Positions 34,268 to 44,135 of a stretch of DNA of 64,000 nt are shown piece after piece. Each line of letters opens with the position of its first letter. The stretch's first letter is position 1. The notes beneath the pieces are model-generated. The model was given only the letters and a program-made list of their open reading frames with translations. It was not told where the DNA came from and made no database searches. The position numbers and the translations under genes were made by a program. The stretch is from DAOTWA01 sp963702935 (lineage in GTDB: Bacteria; Chloroflexota; Anaerolineae; Anaerolineales; Anaerolineaceae), in the NCBI GenBank assembly GCA_963702935.1, contig OY969772.1:2356001-2420000 (forward strand), written 5' to 3'.

Positions 34268-35035
34268 ATGGGAACCAAGATGCTTGCTCTGGGTGAGCTA
34301 TCCACAGACAAGATTGCCCAATTGGACCGGGGGAATCAGATTGTGCTATGGCCGGTCGCTTCACTCGAACAGCACGGCCCCCATCTCCCCCTGGGGACGG
34401 ATGCGATTATCCTTAACGACATCGTCGAGGGCGTTCGGGAAAGATTGGGCGAGGATTTCTCTGGATTTGTCCTTCCGCAGATGAGCTTTGGCAAGAGTCC
34501 CGAACATCTGGGATTCCCAGGCACAGTTTCGATGCAAGCGACCACCCTTCTGGCGGTTGCCGATGACATGGTTGCCAGCCTGGCGAAACATCAATTCACA
34601 ACGTTCGTTTTCCTAAACGGCCATGGAGGCAATTCGGCTCTTTTACAGGCGGCCAGCTTCGACCTCCGGTATAAGTACGGCGTGAAGATCTATTGCGTTG
34701 ACCTTTGGACGGGAAATGGCTTCGATGCACTCTTGAAGCAAGCTTTCCCGAAGTTGAATGACTCTGAAGTCCACGCGGCTTCTCTGGAGACTTCCGTTAT
34801 GCTTTTCCTGCACCCTGGGCTGGTCGGGAAAATCCCTTCCGGCAACGCCGCAAACAATCTCCTGGGGACCGATCCGTGGGGTTGGTCTTCACAGGATTTT
34901 GGAGAGAATGGCATCATAGGAGATCCTTCTCACGCCTCCGCTCAATCCGGTGAAGCTTTGTACAATTATGCCGTCAATCGGATCTGTGAGATGCTGCGCG
35001 ATCTCAGTGGGCGATTACTCCACGAGCACGCATAG
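34268..35035 (+). CDS. Creatininase-family amidohydrolase
   Basis: ATG 34268 is chosen because GGAGG stands five bases upstream; the frame is open further 5'. The 255-residue protein has the creatininase metal motifs: E and H in SLEQHGPHLPLGTDAII, FLNGHGGNSALLQAA, and the later glutamate in VHAASLETSVML. Family members hydrolyse cyclic amides such as creatinine and formamides of riboflavin or F420 precursors. Placed between another cyclic amidase and a purine deaminase, it probably takes part in ring opening of an imidazole-type product. Confidence 0.88.
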   Translation: MGTKMLALGELSTDKIAQLDRGNQIVLWPVASLEQHGPHLPLGTDAIILNDIVEGVRERLGEDFSGFVLPQMSFGKSPEHLGFPGTVSMQATTLLAVADDMVASLAKHQFTTFVFLNGHGGNSALLQAASFDLRYKYGVKIYCVDLWTGNGFDALLKQAFPKLNDSEVHAASLETSVMLFLHPGLVGKIPSGNAANNLLGTDPWGWSSQDFGENGIIGDPSHASAQSGEALYNYAVNRICEMLRDLSGRLLHEHA

Positions 35036-35081
35036 ACGCCCCTGTAATATAATTTACTGGTTGAGAACCCCAGATATTATT

Positions 35082-35663
35082 ATGGAAGATGGTAAGGACA
35101 TGGCCGAACAAATAACAGACAATATAGCGTTGATCGGTGGACGGATACGCGAGGATAGAAAGCATAAGGGGTTAACTTTGCTGGAGGTTGCCGAGATGGC
35201 CGGCCTTTCGGTCTCTTATTTGAGTCAGATTGAGAACGGAAAGGTGAATATTAACATAAGCATCCTGGAGGCGATTAGCAAAGCTTTGGGCACTACCATG
35301 GCGAGCTACTTCCTGGATGCCGCCAATCCTGAGGTAAGCCTTGTCCGCAAGATGGAACGACGCTGGTATGGCCTTGGCAACAATGCCATTGAATCTCTTT
35401 TGATTAAATCCAGGGGAAATCTCGAGGTTGCCGTGATTCACATTGAGCCGCATGGCAATACCGGCCACCCGAGCAGCCATCAGGGTGAAGAATTCTCGTA
35501 TGTTTCCCGGGGCTCGGTACGTATGATCTTGAATGATCGGGAATCCTTTGATCTCAATGAAGGCGATGTAATCTACTATCAATCAGATGTCTCCCATAAA
35601 TGGGAGAACATTGGCGACATTACGGCGGAGGTATTGATCATAAACACGCCAGCGACCTACTAG
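35082..35663 (+). CDS. XRE-cupin transcriptional regulator
   Basis: A 193-residue regulator with an XRE helix-turn-helix (KGLTLLEVAEMAGLSVSYLS to QIENGKVNINISILEAISKAL, about 30-70) and a C-terminal cupin (HPSSHQGEEFSYVSRGSVRM, LNEGDVIYYQSDVSHKWEN). XRE-cupin proteins such as PuuR sense a pathway metabolite. Start 35082 follows a TATAAT at 35048-35053 by about 22 bases after the expected start site; ATG 35100 is the alternative but its AAGGA is too close. Its place inside the operon suggests local control. Confidence 0.88.
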   Translation: MEDGKDMAEQITDNIALIGGRIREDRKHKGLTLLEVAEMAGLSVSYLSQIENGKVNINISILEAISKALGTTMASYFLDAANPEVSLVRKMERRWYGLGNNAIESLLIKSRGNLEVAVIHIEPHGNTGHPSSHQGEEFSYVSRGSVRMILNDRESFDLNEGDVIYYQSDVSHKWENIGDITAEVLIINTPATY

Positions 35664-35726
35664 CAATACAAACACGCCAATCCAGGACTACCAATCGAAC
35701 ACAACCTTCAAACCAGGGAGGCTGCT

Positions 35727-37115
35727 ATGGGAACTTTGCTTGTAAAGAACGCAGAGGTTGTTATCAGCATGGATGATGCTCGCCGGTTGATCTACGGCGG
35801 GGGGCTTTATGTCAAGGATAATATCATTCAGCAAGTAGGAAAGACTGAAGAGCTTCCTGCCCAAGCGGATACGGTCATTGACGCCAAAGGTTTGGCCGTA
35901 CTGCCCGGGCTGGTGAATACTCACCACCACTTTTATCAGACGCTTACCCGCGCTGTGCCCGGGGCACAGGATGAAGAACTGTTCGATTGGCTTGTCCGTC
36001 TGTATCCGATTTGGGGGGAATTGGATGATGAGGCGGTCTATGTTTCCACGCTGACTGCCATGGCCGAGCTTATCCTTTCAGGCTGCACCACCAGCTCTGA
36101 CCATTTGTATCTCTATCCAAACGGCGCCACGCTGGAGGCCCAGGTGCGCGCTGCACGGGAGATGGGAATGCGTTTTACGGTCACGCGTGGCTCGATGTCT
36201 TTAGGCCGCAGCAAAGGCGGCCTTCCCCCCGATCACGTTGTACAAGAGGAAGACGAAATCCTGGCGGATTGCCAACAGGTGATCGAGAAATACCATGATC
36301 CGCAAGATTATGCGATGCTGCGCGTTGGCCTGGCCCCCTGTTCGCCTTTCTCCGTAACCGATGAGCTTTTACGCCAGTCGGCAAAGTTGGCGCGTTCTTA
36401 CAAGAACGTGACTCTGCACACCCACGTGGCCGAAACGCGTGACGAGGAGACCTTTTGTTTACAGCGTTTTGGAAAGCGCCCTGCTGCTTACATGCAAGAA
36501 GTTGGCTGGGTCGGTGCGGATGTCTGGTGGGCTCATTCTGTCTATGTAAACGATGCTGAAATCAAGATGATGGCCGAGACCGGCACGGGGGTGGCTCATT
36601 GCCCTTCATCGAATATGCGCTTGGGGTCTGGAATTGCCCGCGTGCGCAAGATGATCGATGCGGGAGTTAAAGTGGGCCTGGGCGTAGACGGCTCGGCCAG
36701 TAATGACTCCAGCCACATTTTTACCGAAGCGCGCATGGCTTTGCTGCTGCAACGGGTGCTAGGGGGTGCATCGGCGCTTACAGTTTATGAGGCTCTCGAG
36801 CTGGCCACGCGGGGCGGCGCTGCGGTGTTGGGCAGGAATGATATTGGCGTATTATCCCCTGGCAAAGCGGCCGATTTTGTTGGTGTGAGTTTGAAGACCC
36901 TGGGCATGGCCGGAGGCGCCGTTCATGATCCGCTGGCGGCTTTGCTCCTGTGCACGATCGATCACGTAGATCTTTCCGTGATCAATGGGCAGTTGATCGT
37001 TCGGGATGGCAAGTTGATCACGATCGATTTGGAAGATCTTATCGAGCGCCACAACGCCATTGCAGCCAGGATGGTTAAACGGCACCCAACCCCGGAGAAA
37101 TTTAAGCTGGTTTGA
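35727..37115 (+). CDS. 8-oxoguanine deaminase-like amidohydrolase
   Basis: The 462-residue protein belongs to the chlorohydrolase/guanine-deaminase branch. NTHHHFYQTLTRAVPGAQD (metal HxH and the segment characteristic of Pseudomonas 8-oxoguanine deaminase), LHTHVAETRDEE, WAHSVYVND and GLGVDGSASND are visible. The family converts 8-oxoguanine to urate; some relatives act on isocytosine or triazines. Its neighbours (nucleoside phosphorylase, importer, cyclic amidases) fit deamination of a modified purine. GGGAGG-like GGGAGGCTGCT precedes ATG 35727. Confidence 0.85.
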   Translation: MGTLLVKNAEVVISMDDARRLIYGGGLYVKDNIIQQVGKTEELPAQADTVIDAKGLAVLPGLVNTHHHFYQTLTRAVPGAQDEELFDWLVRLYPIWGELDDEAVYVSTLTAMAELILSGCTTSSDHLYLYPNGATLEAQVRAAREMGMRFTVTRGSMSLGRSKGGLPPDHVVQEEDEILADCQQVIEKYHDPQDYAMLRVGLAPCSPFSVTDELLRQSAKLARSYKNVTLHTHVAETRDEETFCLQRFGKRPAAYMQEVGWVGADVWWAHSVYVNDAEIKMMAETGTGVAHCPSSNMRLGSGIARVRKMIDAGVKVGLGVDGSASNDSSHIFTEARMALLLQRVLGGASALTVYEALELATRGGAAVLGRNDIGVLSPGKAADFVGVSLKTLGMAGGAVHDPLAALLLCTIDHVDLSVINGQLIVRDGKLITIDLEDLIERHNAIAARMVKRHPTPEKFKLV

Positions 37116-37262
37116 AATCTGGCTCCGGTGTTTAGCAAATTGGAGGGAAACGATGCTCTATTTTCCTGTAGAAGCAGAAAGGAGGATGAACCGATAAGAC
37201 ATAGCAGCATTTCGGGCTCAGCTTTCTTGTATTCAACCATCAGAATCTGGAGGAGATACTCA

Positions 37263-38459
37263 ATGAGTAATAAATCGTTCTGGAAGGTTAGTATTGTCTT
37301 GTTAGTGCTCGTTTCGCTTTTAGGCGCATGCGCCCCGGCTGCTACTCCTACAGCAGCGCCCAGCCAGCCAACTGCTGCTGTTGAGGCTACTCAACCCCCG
37401 GCCGTAGAGCCGACCCAGCCCCAGGTTGCAGAACCAACTCAGCCCGCGGCTTCAAATACATCGTCTTGTGACTTCGATGAGCAGACTTGCGCTTTCTTGG
37501 AGGGCAAGGATTTCGGCGGCCAAACTTTGGTCGTGGGCGTATGGGGAGGTGTCATCGAACAGATCTACCGTGACCTGGTGATTCCTGAAATCGAGAAACA
37601 CAATGGGAAGGTAGAGCTTCTCCTCGGCGGCACCGGAGATCGGACGGCGAAGATCTATGCTGAAAAAGGCAATCCGACCATGGACATTGCCTATTTGAAT
37701 ATGTATGAAGCGGCACAAGGCGTGGAAGATGGCGTATTGGAAGCTCCATCGAGCGAAGTACCGGCCTATAACGACCTCTATCCTGCGGCGCAAAATGTCG
37801 GCTATGGAATGAGCTTTATGGCGCTGGGGATTGCCTATAACCCCAAAGTCTTCTCGACCCCACCCGATTGGCCCGATTTGTGGAAGCCGGAATACAAGGG
37901 GAAAATTGCACTCGCTAATTTCCCCGGCGCGGATGGTGAAGGCTTCGTTGCCATTGCTGGTTATCTGAACGGCGGGGATGAGAATAACCCGGATGCCTGC
38001 TTCAGCAAATTAGCCGAGCTCAAGCCCATCCCGCTGGTGTACACCAATCTTGACGAGCTGTTCATGATGATGGATAAGGGCGACGTTGTGGCGGCTCCCG
38101 TGATCAGCGGTTATGCCTGGACTTATATCGATAAGGGGATGAACGTGGCCTTCAGTTGGCCGAAGACCCCCGGCGCGGTGCAGATGATGGACACCCTGAC
38201 CATTGTCAAGGGCACCAAGAATCGTGACATGGCTTTGGCCTGGACCCAGCTCTCCTTAAGCCCGAAAGTCCAGACGGCATTTGCCGATCAGATCTTCTTT
38301 GGGCCGACGAATTCGAAGGTCCAGCTCGATCCCAAAGTTGCCGAGCGTGTAGTTTACGGCCAAGACAAGGTCAATTCGCTGATACACCTGAGCACCTATA
38401 TGTTGGATAACCGCGATACACTGACAGAACGCTGGAATCGTGAGATCATTGGACAGTAA
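37263..38459 (+). CDS. ABC substrate-binding lipoprotein, polyamine/PotD-like
   Basis: GGAGGAGA just upstream sets the start at ATG 37263, giving 398 residues. The lipobox LLGAC places the lipid on Cys23. A Pro/Thr/Gln linker runs to about residue 65. The binding fold (TLVVGVWGGVIEQIYRDLV, TGDRTAKIYAEKG, MALGIAYNPKVF, WPDLWKPEYKGKIAL) is of the spermidine/putrescine-thiamine type. The 147 bases before it hold no other clear feature. The ligand is unlikely to be a polyamine given the operon; a nucleoside-like compound is inferred. Confidence 0.88.
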   Translation: MSNKSFWKVSIVLLVLVSLLGACAPAATPTAAPSQPTAAVEATQPPAVEPTQPQVAEPTQPAASNTSSCDFDEQTCAFLEGKDFGGQTLVVGVWGGVIEQIYRDLVIPEIEKHNGKVELLLGGTGDRTAKIYAEKGNPTMDIAYLNMYEAAQGVEDGVLEAPSSEVPAYNDLYPAAQNVGYGMSFMALGIAYNPKVFSTPPDWPDLWKPEYKGKIALANFPGADGEGFVAIAGYLNGGDENNPDACFSKLAELKPIPLVYTNLDELFMMMDKGDVVAAPVISGYAWTYIDKGMNVAFSWPKTPGAVQMMDTLTIVKGTKNRDMALAWTQLSLSPKVQTAFADQIFFGPTNSKVQLDPKVAERVVYGQDKVNSLIHLSTYMLDNRDTLTERWNREIIGQ

Positions 38460-38476
38460 GCAAGTGAGTTAAAGAA

Positions 38477-38512
38477 ATTGGATTAGCTCCGAGGAATCGG
38501 AGCTAATCCAAT
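38477..38512 (+). other. Perfect 16-bp stem-loop with GNRA loop after the binding-protein gene
   Basis: ATTGGATTAGCTCCGA (38477-38492) and TCGGAGCTAATCCAAT (38497-38512) are fully complementary around the tetraloop GGAA. No T run follows. It lies 17 bases after the binding-protein stop and 22 before the permease start, the place for a message-stabilising hairpin. Confidence 0.92.
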
Positions 38513-38534
38513 GATCGCTTTAGGAGGTTGGACG

Positions 38535-39408
38535 ATGAGGCCGAAAGCAATAGGGTCGTTGAATTCTTTTAATGTTACCCGCCACACTGATTATTTGTGT
38601 GGTATTTCTAGCCCCTTTTATCCTTTTAGTGCTTCAGAGTTTCTGGACTTATAAATCCTCTTTTGTCGTTGAACGGATTCTTACGTTGGAGAACTTTGCC
38701 AAGTTATTTGCCGATCCTTACTACTTTGAAATTTATGGAAGGACGGTAAAACTCAGCCTGATTTCCACTGGGATTACGCTTATTTTGGCATATCCATTAG
38801 CCAGGTTCATCTCACGCCTTCCCGTTGGGAAGAAAGGCTTTTTGTTATCATTGGTTTTCTTACCCATGATAGGCGGCACCATGATCCAGACGATGGGCTG
38901 GATGACCATGATGATGCGTTATGGCATGATCAATGGGATATTGACGGCGATCGGCTTGACCGATAAACCGATCCAATTCCTCGGCTCGGAATTGGGGATT
39001 ACGATTGAACTCGTCCAATCCTTCATCCCTCTCATGGTATTGCCCCTGGTGACTTCGCTGGGCGCCATTGATGTTTCCCTTGAGGATGCAGCCAAATCGC
39101 TTGGGGCAAATCCAATGCGAACTTTTCTTCAGGTGGTCTTCCCGTTGAGCTTACCCGGGGCCGTGGCCGGCACCTTGCTCGTTTTGATGGCCAACCTGAC
39201 CATGTTCGTTACGCCTTCGATTCTTGGGCAGAATAAATATCAGGTATTCGGCACCCTGGCCTACCAGCAGGCTGTTGCGGTGGGAAATTGGCCATTCGCT
39301 TCCGCTTTTGCCCTCTTTTTCATCCTCATGATAGGCGTCTTCGCTCTAATCGGCCGTTGGGTCACCCTGGCGATTCAAAAATCCATTCTCAAGGGAGCTT
39401 CATTGTGA
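38535..39408 (+). CDS. ABC permease, PotB-like (one frameshift)
   Basis: ATG 38535 has AGGAGG seven bases upstream, but its frame stops early; the conserved frame starts at 38572 with MLPATLIICVVFLAPFILL. One extra base near 38565 explains this, giving about 290 residues. Six membrane segments and the EAA loop (DVSLEDAAKSLGANPMRTFLQVVFPLSLPG) are clear. It pairs with the next gene to form the channel of the importer. Confidence 0.85.
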
Positions 39409-40210
39409 GCGACAAAATAAATCGAATATTGTTGGTCGGATTGTCACTCGTAATCCTGCTCTTTACTCTTGCCCCCATCATCGTTCTGGTAATTAGCAGC
39501 TTTAATGCCAGCCGTTTCTTCGAGTTCCCGCCCACAGGATTTACCCTGGAATGGTATCTCCGCTTTCTTCAGAGCGTGGAATATCAACAATCCCTGGCGA
39601 TAAGTGGTCGCGTGGCTCTGACGGCTGCCGGGTTGGGGTTATTGGCGGGCACACCGGCTGCATTTGCGCTCGATCGCTACAAATTCCCTGGAAACACTTT
39701 TATGCAAAGTGCGTTTTTGTCCCCTCTCTTGCTCCCGCAGATTATTTGGGCAATTGGTTTGGTACAGTTATTCTCGTTTTTAAGAATTGGTGGGCAGAGT
39801 GTTTTGGGCACTTTTTATGGGATTGTGCTGGCTCACACGGTGATTATTCTCCCTTATGTAATCCGCATGGTATTAACCAGCCTTAAGTACGTCGAGGCAG
39901 ATCTTGAAAATGCCGCGATGAGCCTGGGGCTTCTCCGGTGCGGACCTTTTTTGAGGTGACTACACCCATCATCCTGCCAGGGATTATCGTAGGAGCAGTC
40001 TTTGGTTTTATGGTGTCCTTTACAGACGTAGTGGTTTCCTCCTTCGTCGCCGGCGCGCGTTACATCACTTTCCCGGTACGCATGTATAGCGAAATCCGAA
40101 CGGAAGGCCTGGATCCGTTAGCCGTGGCAGTGAGCGCAGTCATCGTAATATTCGTGGTGATCCTCGCATTAATCGGTGAAAAGACAATTCGGTGGTCTCG
40201 GTTTATTTAG
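39405..40210 (+). CDS. ABC permease, PotC-like (one frameshift)
   Basis: A GTG at 39405 overlaps the stop of the previous gene and follows AAGGGAG. The first part runs to ENAAMSLG; the frame then slips at a G run near 39923 and continues as VRTFFEVTTPIILPGIIVGA to 40210. Restoring one G gives LGASPVRTFFEV, the normal EAA loop, and 268 residues. Here the error is a lost base in a homopolymer, unlike most other breaks in the window. Confidence 0.85.
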
Positions 40211-40225
40211 AATCTTGGAGGATCT

Positions 40226-41123
40226 ATGAAGAAATCAGTCAAGAAGCTCCTGGACAATTATGAGCATTTGGATTACCTGCCCAATTTTGATGCTGGCGGC
40301 AGACCGGGGCTTACCCGGGTTGATCCGGATTTATTGGGGGATTACGTCATTCTAACCGTACGGGACCCCCTTTGCGATTATGGTGAAGATCCGGCAATGC
40401 AAATTGCTCAGTTGATGGAAAATAGCCAAATGATTGGCCGAAGCGGCATGTTCGTGACTTACTCCGGTTATTACGATGGATCCCACATCAGCGTGGTGAG
40501 CAGTGGCAGTGGCTCTCCGGAGGCCGAGCTTGTATTGAACGAGTTTATGCGCTATGGCAACGTTAGCGCATTCCTCCGCATAGGGGGGGCGGGGTCGTGG
40601 AATGAGGACGTTCATCCAGGAGAGGTGGTCATCGCAAGTGGCGCGGTTCGCGACGAGGGCATGTCGCGGGCGTATATGTGCCCCCAGTACCCGGCGGTGG
40701 CCCATTACGAGGTCGTCACTGCTCTGGCGCAAGCCGCCGAAGAATATGGGCACCCTTATCATATAGGCGTGATTCTGATCGGGCGACAGCGAATACTGCG
40801 GCTGGGGGAAACCGGCGGTTGACGGTTATATTCAGCCAGAGCATCTGGAAATTATCGATTACTATAACCGGGCGGGGGTGCTTTGCGCCGACCGAGAGTT
40901 TGCGGCATCGATATTCTTGCCACAACTGTTCAATCGTAGGGGCGGTTCTATCGTATCGATAGGGGACAATGTGGTAGGGCGAGAGCCTTTTCAGTCCGGC
41001 AAAGGGCATCAGGCAGCCATAGAAATTGGCCTGAAAGGGATCGCGATTCTACACCGGATGGACGCCTTGAAGAAGAAATTCAATAAACGTTTCTGGCATC
41101 CATCCCTGGGAATAGCAGGGTGA
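40226..41123 (+). CDS. Nucleoside phosphorylase family protein (one frameshift)
   Basis: Members of this PNP/UDP family split nucleosides with phosphate into base and ribose-1-phosphate. YSGYYDGSHISVVSSGSGSP, ELVLNEFMRYGNVSAFLRIG and EVVIASGAVRDEGMS are typical. One extra base near 40784 shifts the frame; after it the sequence reads DSEYCGWGKPAVDGYIQPEH and ends with QSGKGHQAAIEIGLKGIAIL. Corrected length is about 298 residues. It stands between the permease and ATPase genes of the importer, which strongly suggests that the imported compound is a nucleoside. GGAGG precedes the start. Confidence 0.87.
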
Positions 41124-41167
41124 TGTTCGACGCCGCAACATCTTCGTACGCTTATGAGGGAATGCAA

Positions 41168-42292
41168 ATGAGCAATGACCAGAATTTTGCTTTGGAAATC
41201 AAGGATATCAGCAAGTCTTACGGTGACCTGAAAATCCTTAAGGGGATCGACATCGCGGTCAGGGATAAAGAGTTCCTCGTTCTCTTGGGGCCTTCGGGGT
41301 GTGGGAAGACGACCCTTCTAAAAATTATTGCCGGTTTACTTCCCCATAATTCGGGTTCGGTGGTTTTGAAAAGCAAGGATATCACCACCCTTCCCACCTA
41401 TCAACGGGACATTGGCATGGTATTCCAAAATTATGCTCTGTTCCCGAATATGACCGTGTTCCAAAATATTGCCTTTGGCTTGCGTATGCGCGGAGTCTCT
41501 AAAGATGAGATCCGGCAACGGGTCGAGAATATTTTAGGGCTGGTACGCCTGGAAGGGCTGGGGAACCGGTCTATCAAGAATTTGTCCGGCGGACAGCAAC
41601 AGCGCGTGGCCCTGGCGCGCGCTTTGGTGATAAAGCCTTCGTTGCTGCTGCTCGATGAGCCGCTATCCAATTTAGACGCCAAGCTCCGGGCCGTGATGCG
41701 GGTTGAAATCGCCCAGATCCAGCGCCAACTGGGGGTTACGGCCATCCTGGTGACCCACGACCAAACCGAAGCCATGACGATGGGCGATCGCATCATCCTC
41801 ATGCGGGACGGCATTATCCAACAATCCGCTACTCCAACAGACATTTACGAGCGGCCCAATAATATTTTCGTGGCTTCTTTCATCGGATCCCCCCAGATCA
41901 ACCTTTTCAACGCGCGGGTGGACAAGCGGGGCTTCCATTTTGAAGAATTTGACCACTCGATGCCGGTTGAGGAGATCGGCGGATACTTGTGCAAAGAGCT
42001 GCGCGACAAGAGCATCCCTGAGGGCCACTACACGATCGGTGTTCGCCCGGAAGGCTTTATCTTGGACCGGGCTGTAACGCGCGCTTCGATGTTCGCAGGG
42101 AAGATCACCTTTATTGAAAACCTGGGCGCGGATTATTATCTGCACGTCAGCATAGGGGAGAAAACCATCGTCGTCCGCAATCCCCAACAGAGCAATCTCG
42201 AATTATCGGAAGGCGCAAATATTGGCCTTGGTTTTCAACCCGGCAAAGTCCATCTTTTCGACGCCGACTCTCAAGAACGGGTGATTCTGTAG
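41168..42292 (+). CDS. ABC transporter ATPase, PotA-like
   Basis: The frame opens at 41120, but ATG 41168 follows GAGGGA with good spacing and begins the usual FALEIKDISKSYGDL. The 374-residue protein has Walker A GPSGCGKTT, signature LSGGQQQRVALARAL, Walker B LLLLDEPLSNLD, and a C-terminal TOBE-like domain (TIGVRPEGFILDR). It energises the importer formed with the two PotBC-like permeases. Confidence 0.93.
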   Translation: MSNDQNFALEIKDISKSYGDLKILKGIDIAVRDKEFLVLLGPSGCGKTTLLKIIAGLLPHNSGSVVLKSKDITTLPTYQRDIGMVFQNYALFPNMTVFQNIAFGLRMRGVSKDEIRQRVENILGLVRLEGLGNRSIKNLSGGQQQRVALARALVIKPSLLLLDEPLSNLDAKLRAVMRVEIAQIQRQLGVTAILVTHDQTEAMTMGDRIILMRDGIIQQSATPTDIYERPNNIFVASFIGSPQINLFNARVDKRGFHFEEFDHSMPVEEIGGYLCKELRDKSIPEGHYTIGVRPEGFILDRAVTRASMFAGKITFIENLGADYYLHVSIGEKTIVVRNPQQSNLELSEGANIGLGFQPGKVHLFDADSQERVIL

Positions 42293-42306
42293 AGAAAGGG
42301 CGAATA

Positions 42307-43263
42307 ATGCCAGAGGTTATCGTCGTTGGGGATATCGATACGGACCAATTTTACATCGTTCCTCATTTACCCGCCTGGGATGAGGGCGTGCTCGTAGACG
42401 AGCGCTATGAGTGTCCGGGGGGCAAGGGTGGGAATACCGCTGCCGCGCTGAGTATTTTAGGCATCCACACGGGCATCCTCGCGTCAATGGGGGATGACCG
42501 TTTGGGGAGAATCGCGCTGGAGGGGCTGAGAAGCAAGGGAGTGGACGTTGACGGTATTGCCGTCGTGCGCGGTGGCCAGACTTATTATTGTGTGATGATG
42601 CTGGATGAATCCGGCGAAAAAGCGCTTCTCGTAGTGCGAACAGACCTGATTTATCCCACTTTTAAGATGATCGAGGAGCGGCGAGAATATCTGGCTTCCG
42701 GACGGCATGCCCATTTTATCTGCATCGATCCGGCGCGGATGAGCGACGCGATATGCCTGGCTAAAGAGCTGGGGTTATCTGTTTCTATCGACCTGGATGC
42801 AGCTTATCAGGGCCTGGAGGCATGCAAGCCTGCCATCGTGCAAGCTGACGTCGTATTCGTGAATCGGCAGGGCGCTGAGAGGTTGTTTCCTGGAAGGAAC
42901 ACACGCGAAGTGGCCGAAGAAATTCAGAAAATGGGGCCTTCAATCGCCGTCGTAACGGCTGGAAGTCACGGAGCGGTGGGTGTTGACGGCTCAAAAGTGG
43001 CCGCAACCAGGGCCTTTAAGGTAAAGGCAAGAGATACGACCGGAGCCGGCGACGTTTTTTCAGGGGCGTTCGTGTTTTGTTATCTACAAGGCCGAGATTT
43101 GGAATTCTCGCTTAACTTTGCCAGCGCCGCTGCCGCATTATCCACCTTGCAAATTGGCGGGCAGACTGCATTGCACACGGAGGCGGAAGTGTTGGACTTT
43201 CTAGAGAGGCATTCGGCCGATTTAGCAGTACCGTTGCATAAGGAGGACGGCGATGAAGATTAA
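42307..43263 (+). CDS. PfkB-family sugar or nucleoside kinase
   Basis: A 318-residue ribokinase-fold kinase. The N-terminal GGKGGNTAAALSILG (about 40-54) and the anion-hole/catalytic motif DTTGAGDVFSGAFVF near residue 245 are diagnostic. Members phosphorylate ribose, adenosine, pseudouridine or related sugars. In this operon it could phosphorylate ribose released from a nucleoside or act on the nucleoside itself. The stop overlaps the next start by 11 bases, showing tight coupling. Confidence 0.9.
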   Translation: MPEVIVVGDIDTDQFYIVPHLPAWDEGVLVDERYECPGGKGGNTAAALSILGIHTGILASMGDDRLGRIALEGLRSKGVDVDGIAVVRGGQTYYCVMMLDESGEKALLVVRTDLIYPTFKMIEERREYLASGRHAHFICIDPARMSDAICLAKELGLSVSIDLDAAYQGLEACKPAIVQADVVFVNRQGAERLFPGRNTREVAEEIQKMGPSIAVVTAGSHGAVGVDGSKVAATRAFKVKARDTTGAGDVFSGAFVFCYLQGRDLEFSLNFASAAAALSTLQIGGQTALHTEAEVLDFLERHSADLAVPLHKEDGDED

Positions 43264-44065
43264 AGGCATTGCGTGGGCAGGGACAAAAACGCCGAAATAT
43301 GACGAGACGGTCGCATTTTTTCGGGATGTGCTCAATCTAAAGGTACGCGAATCGAATCCGGACGTAACCGTCTTTGAGTTTCCCAACGGCGACCTTTTTG
43401 AAGTGATTGGCCCCAATGTGGCGCCAGAAATGGATGCGCTTACCGGCCCGAAAGTCGACTTTTTGGTCGATGACGTGGATGAAGCTGTCAGTGAGCTCGA
43501 AGCCCAAGGTTGTAAGATAGAAGGCCAAATTTACAGAGCCGCGATTTAAAATTGGGTGAATTACTATGCTCCCGATGGGAACATTTATGGGATTACCGAC
43601 CTGGCGATCCATCCTTTGCGGGCCGGAACGTCCAAGCAGATACAATTTTACGGCCCTCATGGGCCAAATGGCTATCTAAGTAATTGGTACCCGTCTGCGT
43701 TATGCCTGAAAGGAAAAATCTGGCCAAGTGTTGAGCATTATTACCAGGCGCAGAAAATGGCCGGGACGGAATTCGAGGAATTCTGCAGGCGGTTGGCTTC
43801 GCCGCGCGAGGCCTTCGAAATGAGCCGGCGGCCCGATGTTCCCCTCCGGAAAGATTGGGAGGGTGTAAAGGTGGACGTAATGCGGGAAGCTGTGCTTGCC
43901 AAATTTAGCCAGAACCCCGATTTGTTGGAGCTTCTATTGGCAATTGGCGATGCTGAGATCATAGAGAATTCTCCGGTGGACTACTTTTGGGGCATCGGGC
44001 AGGATCGCACCGGGCAGAATGTGCTCGGGAAAATATTGATGGAGGTTCGTGAAAAGCTGAAATAA
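43253..44065 (+). CDS. VOC (glyoxalase-fold) - NADAR fusion with internal TAA
   Basis: Residues 1-110 form a VOC domain (IKGIAWAGTKTPKYDETVAF, then NYYAPDGNIYGITD), and residues from about 125 form a NADAR domain (IQFYGPHGPNGYLSNWYPSA, WPSVEHYYQAQKM, DYFWGIGQDRTGQNVLGKIL). Both lie in one frame, interrupted by a single TAA at 43547-43549 just before the conserved end of the VOC domain, so the stop most likely comes from one base change (error or mutation). NADAR enzymes cleave N-glycosidic bonds of riboflavin intermediates or ADP-ribosyl-guanine. GGAGG lies upstream. A TTG is the only possible separate NADAR start, without a ribosome site. Confidence 0.8.
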
Positions 44066-44135
44066 GGTGAGGCTGATGCAAAATAAAAAAGTAGTTGGCA
44101 ATAGGACTCGCATAAATGCGATATCGATGGTCGAA

